From Rhopalosiphum padi (lineage: Eukaryota; Arthropoda; Insecta; Hemiptera; Aphididae): 64,000 nucleotides of DNA. Every line of letters begins with the position of its first letter. Position 1 is the first letter of the stretch. The position numbers were made by a program, and so were the translations under genes. Of this stretch, positions 47,381 to 60,321 are shown piece after piece. The notes beneath the pieces were generated by a model. That model saw only the letters and a program-made list of their open reading frames with translations. It did no database searches and had not been told where the DNA came from. The stretch is from the NCBI RefSeq assembly GCF_020882245.1, contig NC_083598.1:85317714-85381713 (forward strand). The letters are read 5' to 3'.

Positions 47381-50366
47381 TCAATTTCCACCACTACCGC
47401 TGCCACTGCCACTGCCACTTCCATTACCATTACTACTACCACCTTCAGTACTAGCACTACCAGCACCTCTGCCGCTATCTGCGCTACTACCACCTTCAGT
47501 ACTATCACCACCAGAACCTCTGCCGCCACCTGCGCCACTACTACTGCCACTGCCACTATTTTTTTTCGGATCCTCACCTTCCTTCTCACCGTTTTTTTCT
47601 TCACTGATTTCTTCTGGACTCTTATCGTTTGCATTTGTTTTACTCGGCCTTTTCTTCCTTTTGTTTTTTGCCTTATTTCCGCCTTCGTCACTCGATTCAT
47701 CGTCTTCGTCGTCACTTGTTTTTGAAACCTTCTTTTTCTTGCCTTTTTTCTTTTTAGATCTTTTTGGTCTTTCTTCTTCTTCTTCTTCTTCTTCTTCTGC
47801 GTCCTCTTCTTCTTCTTCTACTTTTCCAACTACTTTTCCATTTTTATTGTTTAAATTATTTGAAATCAATTTCAGTACATCTTGTGTAACGCCTTGATTT
47901 TGTCCCAAATTTTTTAAATAATTTAATGATTGTTTTATTGGGCATGTTACTGCTGAAGCTAATTTTTTTAATAAATTTCCATATAAACTGGCTCTATTAG
48001 TCAATACGAATTTTTGACCTCCAATCATAGTTTCTGTCGGTAGTGCTACAGTTACAGGATTATTAACGGAAGGTAGGCCAGTACCAAAATTCGGTAAAAA
48101 ATTGGATACTCCTGAAACAATTTGTGCATTTTAATCAAAAAATGATTAAAATATTAAACAGGTAGTTAATATATTAAACGAATACTAAATATTTAAAAAT
48201 GTATATTGTTAAAACTTGTTCTCAAAAACTATTTTTATTTTAACATTAACCGAATTATTTTATTCACATATGCAGTATGTGATAAACTTACTTGGTTAAA
48301 TGTCTTTCTAAATATAAACATTCGTAGACAACCAAAATACATTTAATAAAAAAATATGATGATGAATATAATTATAATAATTATTATTATTTACCATTAG
48401 TCAGTTGACCTCCCTGAGGTAAAAATGATATTTTTGAGTTTGGATTTCCAGATTGTGCAATTAATTGATTTAACAAATTAGGATTGTTTTTAAGAGCTGC
48501 AAAAGTAAAATATTTTAAATGTTAAATAAGTATACATTCGTATAAACACACTTTCTCTCGCAGATATCGTAGTTACGATCGCAGATACGAGTATATACAT
48601 GTGTACCAATAATAGAGAGAGGAGGTTTGTGATCGAATCCTTCGTATTGAAATTTCAACGTTAAAAATGTTTTAATACCATTGTATAAGTTTAATACAAA
48701 AATTGTATTAATTGAATAATATAATAATGATAGAAATTTACGATTCTAAAATGATAATAACTTATCACACAATAAATATTAAATCATCAAAACAATATGT
48801 TCACGAGGCTTTAGACAATATTCTTACTTTTTAATAAATGGTGGCAACTTATTCACTCTATAATATTAAAAATAACTATGGACAAAAAATTGATTACTCT
48901 AAAGGTAAAATTAACATAATAGTATTTGTTAGTTAGACGGAAATTATACATACGACGGGTAAAACGTCCTCTAACAATTTAATATAACTAAAATCATGAT
49001 AATATTTATCTACATACTAGGATTTATTATCAGATATCAGTGTGGCAATATATACTATTTTTAACAATTATTTGAGTAAATAAATACAAAACAATGCTTT
49101 AATATTTTTAAAATATTACTTACCCGATATGCTGTAATTTATTATATGCATTTATATTAGCTTTTTACCTAAGTACACGCAACATGTTTTTTAAGTTATG
49201 TAATAGTTATGAAGTAAACTATACATATATAGTATTGTATGTAAAGAATGGATATTAGAATATTTAAAAAAAAAGTAATTATAGAGTATTAAATCCTTCT
49301 CTTTCTGTATAACAAATAAATGAACATGTATAAAGTATATTTTATTTAATAGAATAAAAAATAATAATGCTAATAGTAATGACACCGTTTTTAATATAGC
49401 TATTGTCATCACATTTATATCACATAGGTAATTAAAATGTTGTAAATTTTAATTTATAAGCTGAAATAACTAATCACTAAAATAACTATATTTGTGTGAA
49501 AATTATACCTTCGGTGATTTTGTCGTAACTTCCTTCGGGCACTTTTAACGTAATTGGTATAGATTGAAGTGATTGGATGCTTGTCAAAAGAATTATGTAG
49601 CTTGGGTCTAAATACAAAACAATTTACAATAATAAACAAACAAGTACAACTATTCTAAAATTGGCATTGTAATTACAATAGCTGTTCTAACTACGCCATC
49701 CACCATAACCAACAAATTGGTCATAACAATTTTTTTTTTGTAATCAATAATATTATTGGTTTTATTTTTAAATTTTATTACATGTATATTGGAGTTTATT
49801 TTTCTGCAATAAAGTTTATTATTATTATATGTTTACTATAATATAATAACTATTGAGTTTTGAGTATAGTAGTATTGTTTTATAACCTATTTGTTTTTAA
49901 ATAATACTTTAATCGTACACACTATTAAAATTTACGACGCCAGAAGTGAATGATATGTATAAAGTACAAAATAAACTAATGATTTAAGTATTTTTAAATG
50001 TTGACACATAAATAGTAACTGAGTTACCATTGAAATATTTCTATATTTGTACTGTTGTAAAGTTATATTTTTGAATTCGAAAAATACGATTTATATAGCT
50101 GCATGTCTTCTCGTGATAAATTTCGAAGTGTACTTTCGTGTACCTAATATTATTGTGTAAATAAAAACTGTAACAAACATTTACATATATTTTGACAACA
50201 TATATTAAGCACAACAGCTGATATATTCTTATCTTGTAAACTGTATATTATGTAAATGATAAATTATTATAATATACTTACTCAGCAGAGAGAAACATTG
50301 TAGCGACGGGCAGACTAATGTCCATAATATTGTTAAATAAATTATTTTGATTGACGAGCACGTCAT
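47381..50366 (-). CDS. secreted protein with charged and Gly/Ser-rich tail (4 exons), unknown family
   Basis: Reconstructed from exons 50366-50282, 49607-49509, 48496-48395 and 48111-47381; all joins keep phase with GT-AG ends and give 338 residues. The start was chosen because exon 1 encodes a clear signal peptide (MTCSSIKIIYLTILWTLVCP, then SLQC as a likely cleavage area). After it comes a helical, moderately polar region (PITLKVPEGSYDKITEALKN) and a short core around VTCPIKQSLNYLKNL. Next is an acidic tract of up to nine Glu in a row, a Lys-rich block (RSKKKKGKKKK), and a Gly/Ser-rich C-terminus. No domain was recognised. Architecture (signal exon, phase-1 intron, Cys-Pro core, low-complexity tail) is shared with the gene at 59088-60321. 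In aphids such genes often encode salivary or other fast-evolving secreted proteins; function here is unknown. Confidence 0.75.
48932..48975 (-). mobile_element. solo end related to the foldback element
   Basis: On the minus strand, AGAGGACGTTTTACCCG and a following TTCCGTCTAAC match the left end of the foldback element at 46725-46762 (AGAGGACGTCTCACCCG, then CTCCGTCTTAC). It lies in an intron of the secreted-protein gene. The partner end was not found. Confidence 0.5.
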
Positions 50367-50428
50367 TGTAACGACTATGTATTTGCTCTGTTTGGATACA
50401 AGTGTAACATTTAACCGAAAAAGTTGAA

Positions 50429-50429
<1 letters not shown>

Positions 50430-50462
<33 letters not shown>
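50430..50462 (+). repeat. (ATT)n microsatellite
   Basis: About eleven ATT units immediately upstream (in gene sense) of the signal-peptide exon at 50282-50366; it may lie in the 5' UTR. Confidence 0.9.
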
Positions 50463-50464
<2 letters not shown>

Positions 50465-51173
50465 ATTGAGTTTTGTTTAACACACAAAATATGATTACCA
50501 TAAGTTTGAGTTAAATTTGCGAAATGTTTTATTTGTTAAAATGCATTGTAGTAGCGCTATACTAATGAAAAGTGTCGATTGCAGATGTGTGGTTGTTATG
50601 TTCATATGAAATAGATATTATTATTATGCCTTTACACAACACGTTATAGAAAAGTATACATTTAAATTGGTTAAAGGTTAAATTAATCGTTTTTATAGAC
50701 ATTTAATGTAATAATATGGACATTAAATTGGTGTTCAGGTGTAGATGTAAGTTAATTATTTATTGATTATTGAGCTAACAATTTTACTATTATTATTTTA
50801 ATTTTATTTTTTATTTATTCTGTGGTTTTTAATGGTTATAAGGGTGTCGGAGCCGATGCGTTTTTAATATAAAAATTTGACTCACAGAAAATCTTTCGCA
50901 ACTTGCGGAATATTTAGATGATGATAATTTTGTTTCATTTTATAGAGGTCAGATTTAACACAGATTTTAAAACTCTATTTTTAGAAGTATAATAAAACAG
51001 ATATTTATCACATACATTTTGAGTATTTCAAAATTATTTTTTTTGGCGTTATTAAAGTTAGTTTAAAATTCGGAGTCTAACACTATCTAAATAAAGATTT
51101 TCTTTTTGAATAAAACTTATGATTAAAATTCGACAATTCAATGAATAAAGGTGTGATAAAGCCGATAAAGGCT

Positions 51174-51397
51174 GTCACGTAACGTAACTATAAATTGCCT
51201 AAATCGTTCGCCACTTAATAAATAGCTAGATAGTCAGCTCCGACTAGCTTAAATTAAACGTTGGTATAAGCGCGAAATGTAAATAAAAATCAATAAACGA
51301 CGGCGGTGCACGCGATAAAGCAATAGTTAAAAAAAAAACAATTTTAAATTGTTCCCTTGATGCTAGGCAGCCTACAGGGATTATTTTGTTACGTGAC
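51174..51397. repeat. inverted-repeat pair GTCACGTAAC, possible MITE ends
   Basis: GTCACGTAAC at 51174-51183 and its reverse complement at 51388-51397 bound a 224-base segment. Ten bases only, and no target duplication was seen, so this is tentative. Confidence 0.3.
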
Positions 51398-54300
51398 ACG
51401 TAAATATAATGTTAATAAGAAAATAATTTAATATATATATATATATAGGTACATCTCCCGATGTCCGGTATTGTAAAATGCATCGTTGCCATCAATCTAC
51501 TCGACCAAATTTATCTCTTAATCGTTTACATATATACTGCTGTCGTATAATTTTTCGATAAATTATTTATCAGTATTTAAAAATATAATTAATATTAATT
51601 GTAAACCAAACCCAATGGCCAATTTTTCCAAGGGTTATAGCAAATAATAATAAAAACAAATTGAACACGAGAACATGAAATATAAATAAACATTTATGTT
51701 AAATAACTAATAGAGTAGCCGCTGTGGTGGGATTTGGTATTGATGTTATTCGTATATCGCTACAACGATAAAATACAAATAATAAAATAATATTCTTCTT
51801 ATAACTCGTGGTTAGCACACTCGTATGCATAAAATTATACATTTCGCTGTTTATTTAGTTAATCCTCTGCGACTGTTGCAATTCGGTTTTAAACTTAAAG
51901 CGTATATAAATTACATATAATTAAAAATATTATAAGGTTATATTTACTAATACGTACAATAATTAGGTCTCAAATAATTTTGTGTGTTGGTCGGGTATAT
52001 ATTCGCGAATAGTATTTTATAACGATTCGGCGTCGCACTCGTCGAGGTATTCGGACAATATTCATTATATTTTATATACATTATTGATCCAACTACGTAT
52101 CACGCAGTCGACGTGCCTTAACAGTCTCTAATGCATCAACTATACCGCCATCATTTATCTGATTCCCGTTAGAATCATTCGTTTATTATTTTAAATGCAA
52201 ATATAAAATTTACATTTTAGTTTATTTACCATCACGAGCTTACGCCGCAACTTCACTGTACCTATTTAGTAATGAAAATCGTTGGCTGTGTCAAAGAACA
52301 TCAGTAAAATAAATATTTGCCTTCAAAACCGACACGATTATATGTATATACCTAACATTTACGATTCGGCGAATTCACCCATAAAATAAACAACATATAT
52401 ATTTATATAGTTTGCGAGTTAAACTGTTGAACACATTTTAAAAGGTTGTACCTCTAAAAGTATAAAATATGGTTAACGATCAATTTAAAAAAAAAATTTT
52501 ACGGATGAAAATTGATATTATTATATATTGGACAATCGTCTCGTTTATATAGCTGATTTTGGTGCGTCCCAACGTTAAATAACATTGTATAGTTATTCTT
52601 ATAACGTATCGTTATTAATTTGAAAGTGAAGATAAATTATTGCATTAAAATTTCACGATCCTGAGTGTTATTATTTAAACTTTATTTTTACATAGTAAAA
52701 ATGAGACATAGTTAATCCGTGATATTTCTCGTCTTTACCGCTTTAGCAGGTTTTAATGGACCCATATTTTGTTTTGTTTTTAAGCTAATAATATATCAAT
52801 ATCAGCTAAAATATATTATTGTCATTTAGTTGATCCTGATCTGTAATTTTGGGAAATTTTTCAAATTACAAGAGTTCTTACAATTAATTTATGAGTAAAT
52901 ATTATAGGTACTGAAATATATTAATTTTGTTTTCATAAATTAATAGCACCGATATTGGTAGTTAGATATACGAATACTATAATATTGTATTGAAATGTAA
53001 AATCTAGCTTAATACCCAAAATACCTATTATACCTAACCTAACACGACTTAATCAGTTGCCGGTCGAGTTTTAATTTGAAATGATCTGATGTCAATTTCA
53101 CCTTTTAATGATAATTTTTTGAAAACGCGATTAATAAAATCGAATAAATTATCTCGCAAAAGTAGGTTTAAATGTTCGGCAACCCGTATAATTGATCACT
53201 ATTCATGGTGCATGTAACCGTCAGTTTATATAAAATCACTTTTAAATTTACCTATTCAAACTGCGTTTAAATGACATACCTATATTATAATATTATGCGC
53301 AGTATCACACAATGTTGAACTCGATCATACCACTTACCGCAGTAATAATAGACCCACTTTAATAATAAACCATATTATAACATGAGGTGTTGTATATAAT
53401 AGTACTGCAATCAATACACAATGTGGCCGATTTGAGCGTATTTCTATCGTGATTTCGCACTCTGGGAAAATGGCCTTTCCGTCGAGACTCAGACGCAACG
53501 GCTCACCCTGTATACAGCGTAAATTATGTGATTCCTCATCAGCAACATGCGCATTGCCACTACGTTTTTATAGAATTTTACGGACAATGAGCCACCGTCA
53601 CCGAATAAACAAATTGATTGGCCCGAAAATGTCATTACCCGCATGTAAGCCAGACACGATGAAAAATATCTATTATAACAACAATATTATATTTCACGAT
53701 CGATCTGTTGTCTATGCTACGACAATAAATTGCGGTAAAATAAAAAAAATATTGAACAATTTCATACGAAAATATAATATTATTAAATCGGTTTATATTA
53801 AATAATATTATATAATATTTTTGCTACATGGCTAACGTGGTACTAATTACTAAGATTATGGCTTATGCGTGTGTTTGGCACAAAAAATGTGGTACCGAAT
53901 ATACTAAATCCACCCAATTGAACAAAACCAGTGAATTTTTTATCTGTTGGTTTAATTTAACACTGGTTTAGGTGCCACTGCTTGAATATCAAAACGCTGA
54001 ATAAACAACAAGTCATTAGACATAGAGATACAAAATTAAAATACAATAATTAGGTATCAGAACATACCGACTCACTAATTTTTAGTTTTGTGGAGTTTCA
54101 AACCACTGCGCCTCATGATGGAAGTAACTCACTTGAAGCATTTTCAAACCTAAGGAAGCCATTTTTTTGAAAATAAGCTGTTTTAGGGAATAAAAGAAAG
54201 CAAAAGAAATCCACAAGTTGGTAAAACAACTATATCAGTTCATTATAATATATAAGTATAGTATTTATATAGTAAATGGAATTTTCTGGTTTTCTATTCT

Positions 54301-56640
54301 TTTTTTCTTTGATACAAGAATTAGATAAGATCGGACTTTTCGGATTAGATAAGTATAATTTCTGTTGCTAACAATAGTCATATTAAAATATTAACACGGA
54401 AATAAGTAGTAAGCAAATTGCATACATTATAAAACTTTGTTAATGTAAAATATATTAGTTAGTTAATATTTTAGTTGATAATAAAAATATGTAAAAATCA
54501 TTAATATTTATTGTCCCAATTGTTATTGTTTTATTCACGTGAGAAATTTAATCAGACAAACTTCCATTCCACTTACTTTCAGGTGAACGACTCACCCATC
54601 TCAGTTAATCATATCTGGTTGCCAACAAAATTTAATAGAAGGCGTCATAAAATTTAGTCACATTATTTATGCAATCTTTTCTATCGAAAACAAGTCGATC
54701 GCTTCTTCCATTTTTTTAATCTTTCTAAATTTTTTATCGTATAAAAATGATGATTATATGGCTTTTAAAGTGGCACAAATAAAAGTGTATTTCTTTATAG
54801 TTTGTATAAAACGCATATTTTTACATAACATACTTAAATAAAATTTGGACTTTTTTCTTTTGAGTTTTAGTAGAATAATGTGTGAAAAAATGTTCAAATT
54901 TTTGTCGACAAAAAAACTTGAGACAATTAAGTTAAAAATAGCAATACGCAGCTGTGTATATCGTTATACATAATTTACCAATATTAATGTTAATTACTTT
55001 AAGTATTATAAGTATGTACCTAATTATAGAGTTCAAAACGCAATGCTAATAAAATGCACTCACCATGAGTTTTATTTATATATATATTCTTGGACTTCCA
55101 CATTATTTTTAAATGAAAAATATAAAAATTCGTTTTAAGTATAGGTAAATTTAAATTAATTTTTAATTATTGGCTTTAATATTTAAATGATTATTTTGGA
55201 TTTAGAGTAAAAAATAATAATTTGAATACATGTTTTTAATTTGTTTCGATATGTGTTTAGACTCCATTGAATTTGAAATGAAGAGCTTTAAATGGAATTA
55301 TATTTTACAAAAATAGCCGATAATTGTATGGATATTTATTGTTTAGTTGAAGAGTTGATTATAAAAATACAATTCACTAACACTAACTTTTAGAATAGGT
55401 AAATGATTTCGTGGTTATACACTTATACCGTTATATTGTTTAATATGAAATCCATTACACTAGCAGTACATACATAAATATCTATTTAGCTAATAGTCAT
55501 ATGATACGATGATATTATGAAAAAAAAATTTGTAATTACCTTAAACATAATTTATTAGTATAATAATGAGAGTTTAACAGATACCAATAATATACCATGT
55601 GTTGCTTCTGAAATTATATAAAATTCTAAAACTCTATTATATGTATAATAATATTTCCATTTTGCAATGTATTTGTCAGTGAACTCTATCGTTTTTTTTT
55701 TATGTTTGTCTGTTTGTATTCCATTTAATAGATTTTCAATTTTTTTTTACATTCAACATACTTTTAATAACAACTAAAAGTACTTTTATTTATTTTTAAT
55801 AAAGAACATTGGGTTATTAATTGTATTCTTATTTTCTTAAAAGAAGGCATGGGGCATTAATTTTTATTTAGTAATTAAGTAATTATTGTAATAAATTGAA
55901 CAAAAAATTAAATGTTAAAACTTTATATCATTTATAAGTTAAAATATTAAAATTAAACATTATGTTAAAGAATATATCTTAAGACGAAAAAAAAAAATAA
56001 TAACATAAAAATTAAAGTTTTATTAACACGCATATGATCTACTATAATTTGTATGCTGTTTTTATCTAACAATTGGTATAAAAACGAAGATTAAATACAT
56101 TTTAACTATATATTATTCATTATAGTGATTGCAGTGCACCTAAAGAAATCATTAAATTGTTTAATCCACTAAATAATTTAGAGTAGAAAAGAGGCGTTCC
56201 CATTTAAAAAACAAAAGTGTGTATATCGCCATACGAAATTGCTAAAATAGTGCGAACAAATCTCAATTAGTTTTTTAAAATTCACTCAAAGTATATTTAA
56301 AAATTCCACAAAACAGAGTTGGAATAAATTCGTTATTAGAAAAAAAATTACTGTTAGCACGCTTGTTGTATCACCATGTATAATTATTTACCTATATAAT
56401 ATGTTGGCCATTAATAGACAATTATTGAAATTGAGTTTTCTGGAAATACTTCAACATTAAGTATAATATGATTGAATTCATCATAATTATCAGCAATTAT
56501 AAAAAGTGGAATTATCGGCAATCCGCGCAAACCAACTAACAACAATTGTATTACGTTTGAATAAATTAGTAGGGATTCTCTATATTGATACAATAGCAAT
56601 GAATAATAATAATCATACTTGATGTATATTTTATGCTATA

Positions 56641-56859
56641 ATGTCTTTATTTTTATTTCTTCTATTTATTCTATCACGACAAAATACGGGCAAAAGAAAA
56701 CCTAAACAAGCCAAATCACGTGATATTTTTAAGTTGCTTAAGACTGAAATTGTTGTGTTATTATTAGCCATCATTATCTATGGATTAGAGCGTAGTGTAT
56801 ATTGTTTGAACTATTTATTGGTATCTATTATAGTGTTTTGTTTTATCAATTACAGTTAA
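56641..56859 (+). CDS. short hypothetical frame with hydrophobic ends
   Basis: ATG-started 72-residue frame: a hydrophobic start (MSLFLFLLFILS), a Lys-rich middle (GKRKPKQAKSRDIFKLLK) and a hydrophobic C-terminal half. It is not recognised, and AT-rich DNA often yields such Leu/Ile/Phe-rich frames. A real single-exon membrane peptide is possible but unsupported by context. Confidence 0.15.
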   Translation: MSLFLFLLFILSRQNTGKRKPKQAKSRDIFKLLKTEIVVLLLAIIIYGLERSVYCLNYLLVSIIVFCFINYS

Positions 56860-57317
56860 CCATTAGGTACCGTTTTAAAAATTGGCTCGGTACACAGAAC
56901 ACTTCAAATATTATAAAAAATATATAAAATCTATTTAATGAGATAGATTTTATCACTACAGTTAATCAAAGTCAATAACACTACGAGTAAATCCAGTGAT
57001 TTGACTTACGTAATAATCTCATCAATATCTGATATATATAATATATTGAATATACATTATATATATTTATTAATATAAATTTTAAGCAAAATACAATCTT
57101 TAAATATTCATAAATTACCAAAATTGTTATAAAGTGAATATTATACATAAAAAAAATTACAAACAATATTGTTTTTTTATTTAATTGCTTATTAACAATA
57201 TTATAGGTAGAGTTAGCGCTTTTGTAAATTCCCAGGAACATAACCTTAGGGTTATGAAAATAATACAGATCGTTCACAGAAATAAATGATTGCTTAAATA
57301 TATAAATGTGCAATTAT

Positions 57318-58900
57318 TAGGGCCCGGAATTATATGCATTTGCATATTTCTATTGATAAATTAAAAAAATAGCTAAGGAAGACACCACAAATTCGAATCT
57401 AAATCTAAAAAGTTATAGAAAGTGAAATTTGCATATTTTTGTATATTTGGTACATTTCTAATTTCCGTACATATTTCATGATTTTTCAAAAATATAATGC
57501 ATAATTTTGAAATAAAAATAGTTTATTATGTTAATATTTTTACTTATCGTTATGCCTTGCGTAAATATCGCAAATATGAAAAGAAAAAAAATCATTTAAC
57601 ACAATACATCTATTACAACTATAACTCGCTATAATAAGACAAAGTTTGTTTTAGGTAGGTACAAAGACGATAATCTTTACCGTAATAATATATTTTATCG
57701 TCGATAAATCTCGAATACAAAAAACTATAGTAATGGACTAACGGTTTAGTTTTTATACAACCGCGTGATTCGCAATAGTGTGATGTGTTCGTGTTTTCTA
57801 TATTAAAATGTCAAAAATACCTACAATCGTGTTTTCGTGAATATAATGTTGCGGAATTTGGAGAAAATATTTTTGCATCTGACGGAAGAATTCTTTTTTG
57901 TAAAGTATGCGAGATTAAAGTCAACAGTGCAAAGCGCTTTACTGTCACACGGCATCTATAAAAACTAATATACACACCCGAGCTGTTAATCGAACAAAAA
58001 AAAAATGAGAATAAATCAAAATCTAATTATTATAAAAATATTATACCGGACAAATATATGTGTTGGCCAAAGTTTGTACAGCACATTACTGCAGCTAGCA
58101 AAAATCCCTTTGGAAAAATCGGGAAATAGACATGTCCGTTTGTTTCACGAAAAACACACAGGTAAAGATATATATTATATATTATATTCGGTTTGATTAT
58201 TAAGAACAACGTACGTTGATGGATGTTACAAATACAAGATGAAGGGGAGTACGTAATCAAGTAATGGGAAAGAAGATTTGGGTGTCGTTGATGAAATCTA
58301 CCGATGCTATACCGGACGATACATTGCAAATTGTAGTCTTTTGTACTTTAAAGTCGATAAACCCGGAGAAATATTTTCTCTTTCATGTGAAGTTTTAGAA
58401 AAAAGCTTACCATTTCTGCAATTAGTAAATTGTTTGATAACGCATTGTTTTCTTTACGGTCTAGTGACGGTATACACAACACGATAACGTATTACTTTTC
58501 GTTACAGACGCTAAGCCATACACGGTAAAATCAACAAATGCTATAAAAGCATTTTATCCCAAAATGATCCACATGACTTGTCTGGCTCGTAGACCACGTC
58601 GGAAATTAGGAAAAATCCGTCCTCTTTTCTTTTCGTAAAAACTTATGAAATAATCGCAAACATAGAAAAAATACTTTTAAAACATCCTAACGCGCTGAAC
58701 TGTTTAAAAAAGAAGCTACTGCAGATAACACCCCAGAATAACGTTCCTGGGAACGAATTACCTAACCTATACTAACCAATTTAAACTCCCTCGTATCGTT
58801 GGTACTTAGACACTTAGTCAAAAGATCTGTTAGTATAATTGTCATCTGAGCATCTCCGTTCTACTATACATCTTTTACGTGAGTTATTGTCAGTATTTTC
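57318..58900 (+). pseudogene. decayed hAT transposon with CGGBP1-like transposase
   Basis: Begins with a hAT-like end, TAGGGCCCGGAATTATATGC at 57318. Coding remains lie downstream in order but in broken frames. First is a CGGBP1/BED-like zinc-finger part at 57854-57958 (FGENIFASDGRILFCKVCEI, then AKRFTVTRHL). Next is a catalytic-core part at about 58280-58420 (GRYIANC, VDKPGEIFSLSCEVLEKS), then 58507-58600 (DAKPYTVKSTNAIKAFYPKM, then HMTCLA). The frame is stopped at 57840 and 57959 and shifts between blocks. No matching right end was found, so the element is both mutated and truncated. No function expected. Confidence 0.75.
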
Positions 58901-59005
58901 AACGATCAATAAAATTTCTCTGAACTTTAAACAAAAATATTTTTCAATTTTAGTGACGAATGAAAAAAAATGTATTGCATTTTCGTGAAAGTTATAGTAA
59001 CATAA

Positions 59006-59011
59006 TTTATT
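59006..59011 (-). terminator. polyadenylation signal of the secreted acidic-tail gene
   Basis: AATAAA on the minus strand about 80 bases after the TAA stop at 59088. Confidence 0.55.
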
Positions 59012-59087
59012 ATAAGTTTACAAATTTTAATACTTTGCAGTACCTATTGTTATAATACTTTAAAAATATTTTAATTTTTAATTTTAA

Positions 59088-60321
59088 TTACTTAAATAAA
59101 TCATCTAATGTTTTTTTTCTTTTCTTCGGATTACTTTCTTCTTCTTCAGCGCTATCATCTTCGTCACTGTCATCATCGTCGTCTTCTTCACTATCTTTTT
59201 TGGTTTTACTATTTTTGCCTTTTATAACTGGTTTTTTCTTTTGCTTTTTACCCTCGTTACTTTTTTCATCGTCTTCTTCGTCGTTTTCTTCACCGCTTTC
59301 TTCGTCACTATCTTCATCACCATTTTCATCACTATTTTCTTCTTTGTCATTGCCTTTTTTAGTCAATTTTGAATTATTAAACGGCAGAACAAAATCTAAT
59401 TTATTTCTAATAACATCATTATTAGAAACCATTTCTCTGAGTAATTTTATTGATCTCAAATCTCTTACTATCGATGGACAAAAAACTTTTAAAACTGTTT
59501 CCGTGAAAAATCTTTTAAATCCCCTCCATATCATGTGAAATTTAAAACGATTTTTAGACACATCTAGCATCTTCCGATTCTTGTACCTCGCGGTTAATGC
59601 ATCTACAACAACTGTTTGAAGTTGTTTTGGCTCAAGGCGATCATCAAATGGTTTAACCCTAAGAGTATCTGAAATAAAGATATACATTTAAAATATCGTG
59701 TCTTAATATGCAATGTAAGTAGGTAGTCCAAATCAAATATACTTTAATTTTAATTTGTACCTACAGCCTACATAATCTAAATTTGAAGAGTCAACAATCC
59801 AAAAATAGTGTACTCACTAACTCGGATATTTATAATTAGAAATTAAAGTATTATTATTTAATGTAAGAAATAAACTTAATATATTGTAACAACAGTTATT
59901 ATAAAATTATTTTTATAGTTATTTGTACACAATTTTAATACATTTTTTGCGTATAATTTTAGTTTTATATTATTAAATAATATTTAAATTAGTCAACTTG
60001 GTGTTAGTAATATAAAAAAAAAATATCGGTATCGAACTAACGAAAATGATTTGATATTATAATTTACAACATCCTGAATTATAATCAATAGCTTCAAATA
60101 ACGAACAATTCATACTGATTAATTCAATAACAAAAGGTATACCTTTTTCAAAATTATTGTAGTGTTTCTGTTTTATGTAACATTTATTTCCACGTTTAAT
60201 GTATAAACTATAATATAATATAATACTAACCTTTAATGTATAATTGTTTGCCTTCATTAGTTACGGACAAGAAGTTTACGACGAAGATGGATACAAATAA
60301 AAAAACGCACTGTCCATCCAT
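59088..60321 (-). CDS. secreted protein with acidic/lysine-rich tail (2 exons), unknown family
   Basis: Exon 1 at 60321-60231 encodes a signal peptide (MDGQCVFLFVSIFVVNFLSV) and ends in phase 1 at AAAG|GTTAGT. Exon 2 at 59668-59088 follows TTTATTTCAG and supplies AT to complete an Asp codon, so the join reads LYIK-DTLRVKP. Total 223 residues. The mature part has an ordinary basic domain (about residues 31-135) with RFFTETVLKVFCPSIVRDLR at its centre. A tail of alternating Asp/Glu and Lys runs (EEDDDDDSDEDDSAEEEE, KKRKKTLDDLFK) ends it. No family recognised. The Cys-Pro core and tail match the plan of the gene at 47381-50366, 9 kb away on the same strand, suggesting distant paralogues. A longer frame at 60057-60257 shares part of exon 1 in another frame and was not used. 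Secretion is well supported; role (for example salivary) is inference. Confidence 0.75.

Larger units (their letters stand above)
50463..57317. other. long AT-rich intergenic tract
   Basis: Almost 7 kb without a supported gene. Short frames occur (such as 53449-53805) but lack an ATG, splice context or family likeness. One short inverted-repeat pair is listed at 51174-51397. A 72-codon frame at 56641 is listed with low confidence. Confidence 0.5.

Noticed and set aside
47345..47897. Plus-strand Thr/Ser-rich frames, apparently mucin-like
   Set aside because: Mirror image of the Glu/Lys and Gly/Ser tail encoded on the minus strand.
50430..50462. Regular ATT array as a possible CRISPR or functional tandem array
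   Set aside because: Plain trinucleotide microsatellite with no spacers; nothing CRISPR-like occurs in the window.
53449..53805. 118-codon plus frame
   Set aside because: Starts at a non-ATG codon, lacks signal or domain, and ends in typical AT-rich Asn/Ile/Lys sequence.
56411..56599. 62-codon minus frame resembling an exon after an acceptor-like TTGTTAG
   Set aside because: No matching upstream signal exon or downstream donor; likeness to the secreted gene at 47-50 kb is too weak.
60057..60257. 66-codon minus frame with Cys-rich end (NCSLFEAIDYNSGCCKL) as an exon of the secreted gene
   Set aside because: Including it between exon 1 and exon 2 introduces stops in every phase tried; direct joining of exon 1 to 59668 keeps phase.
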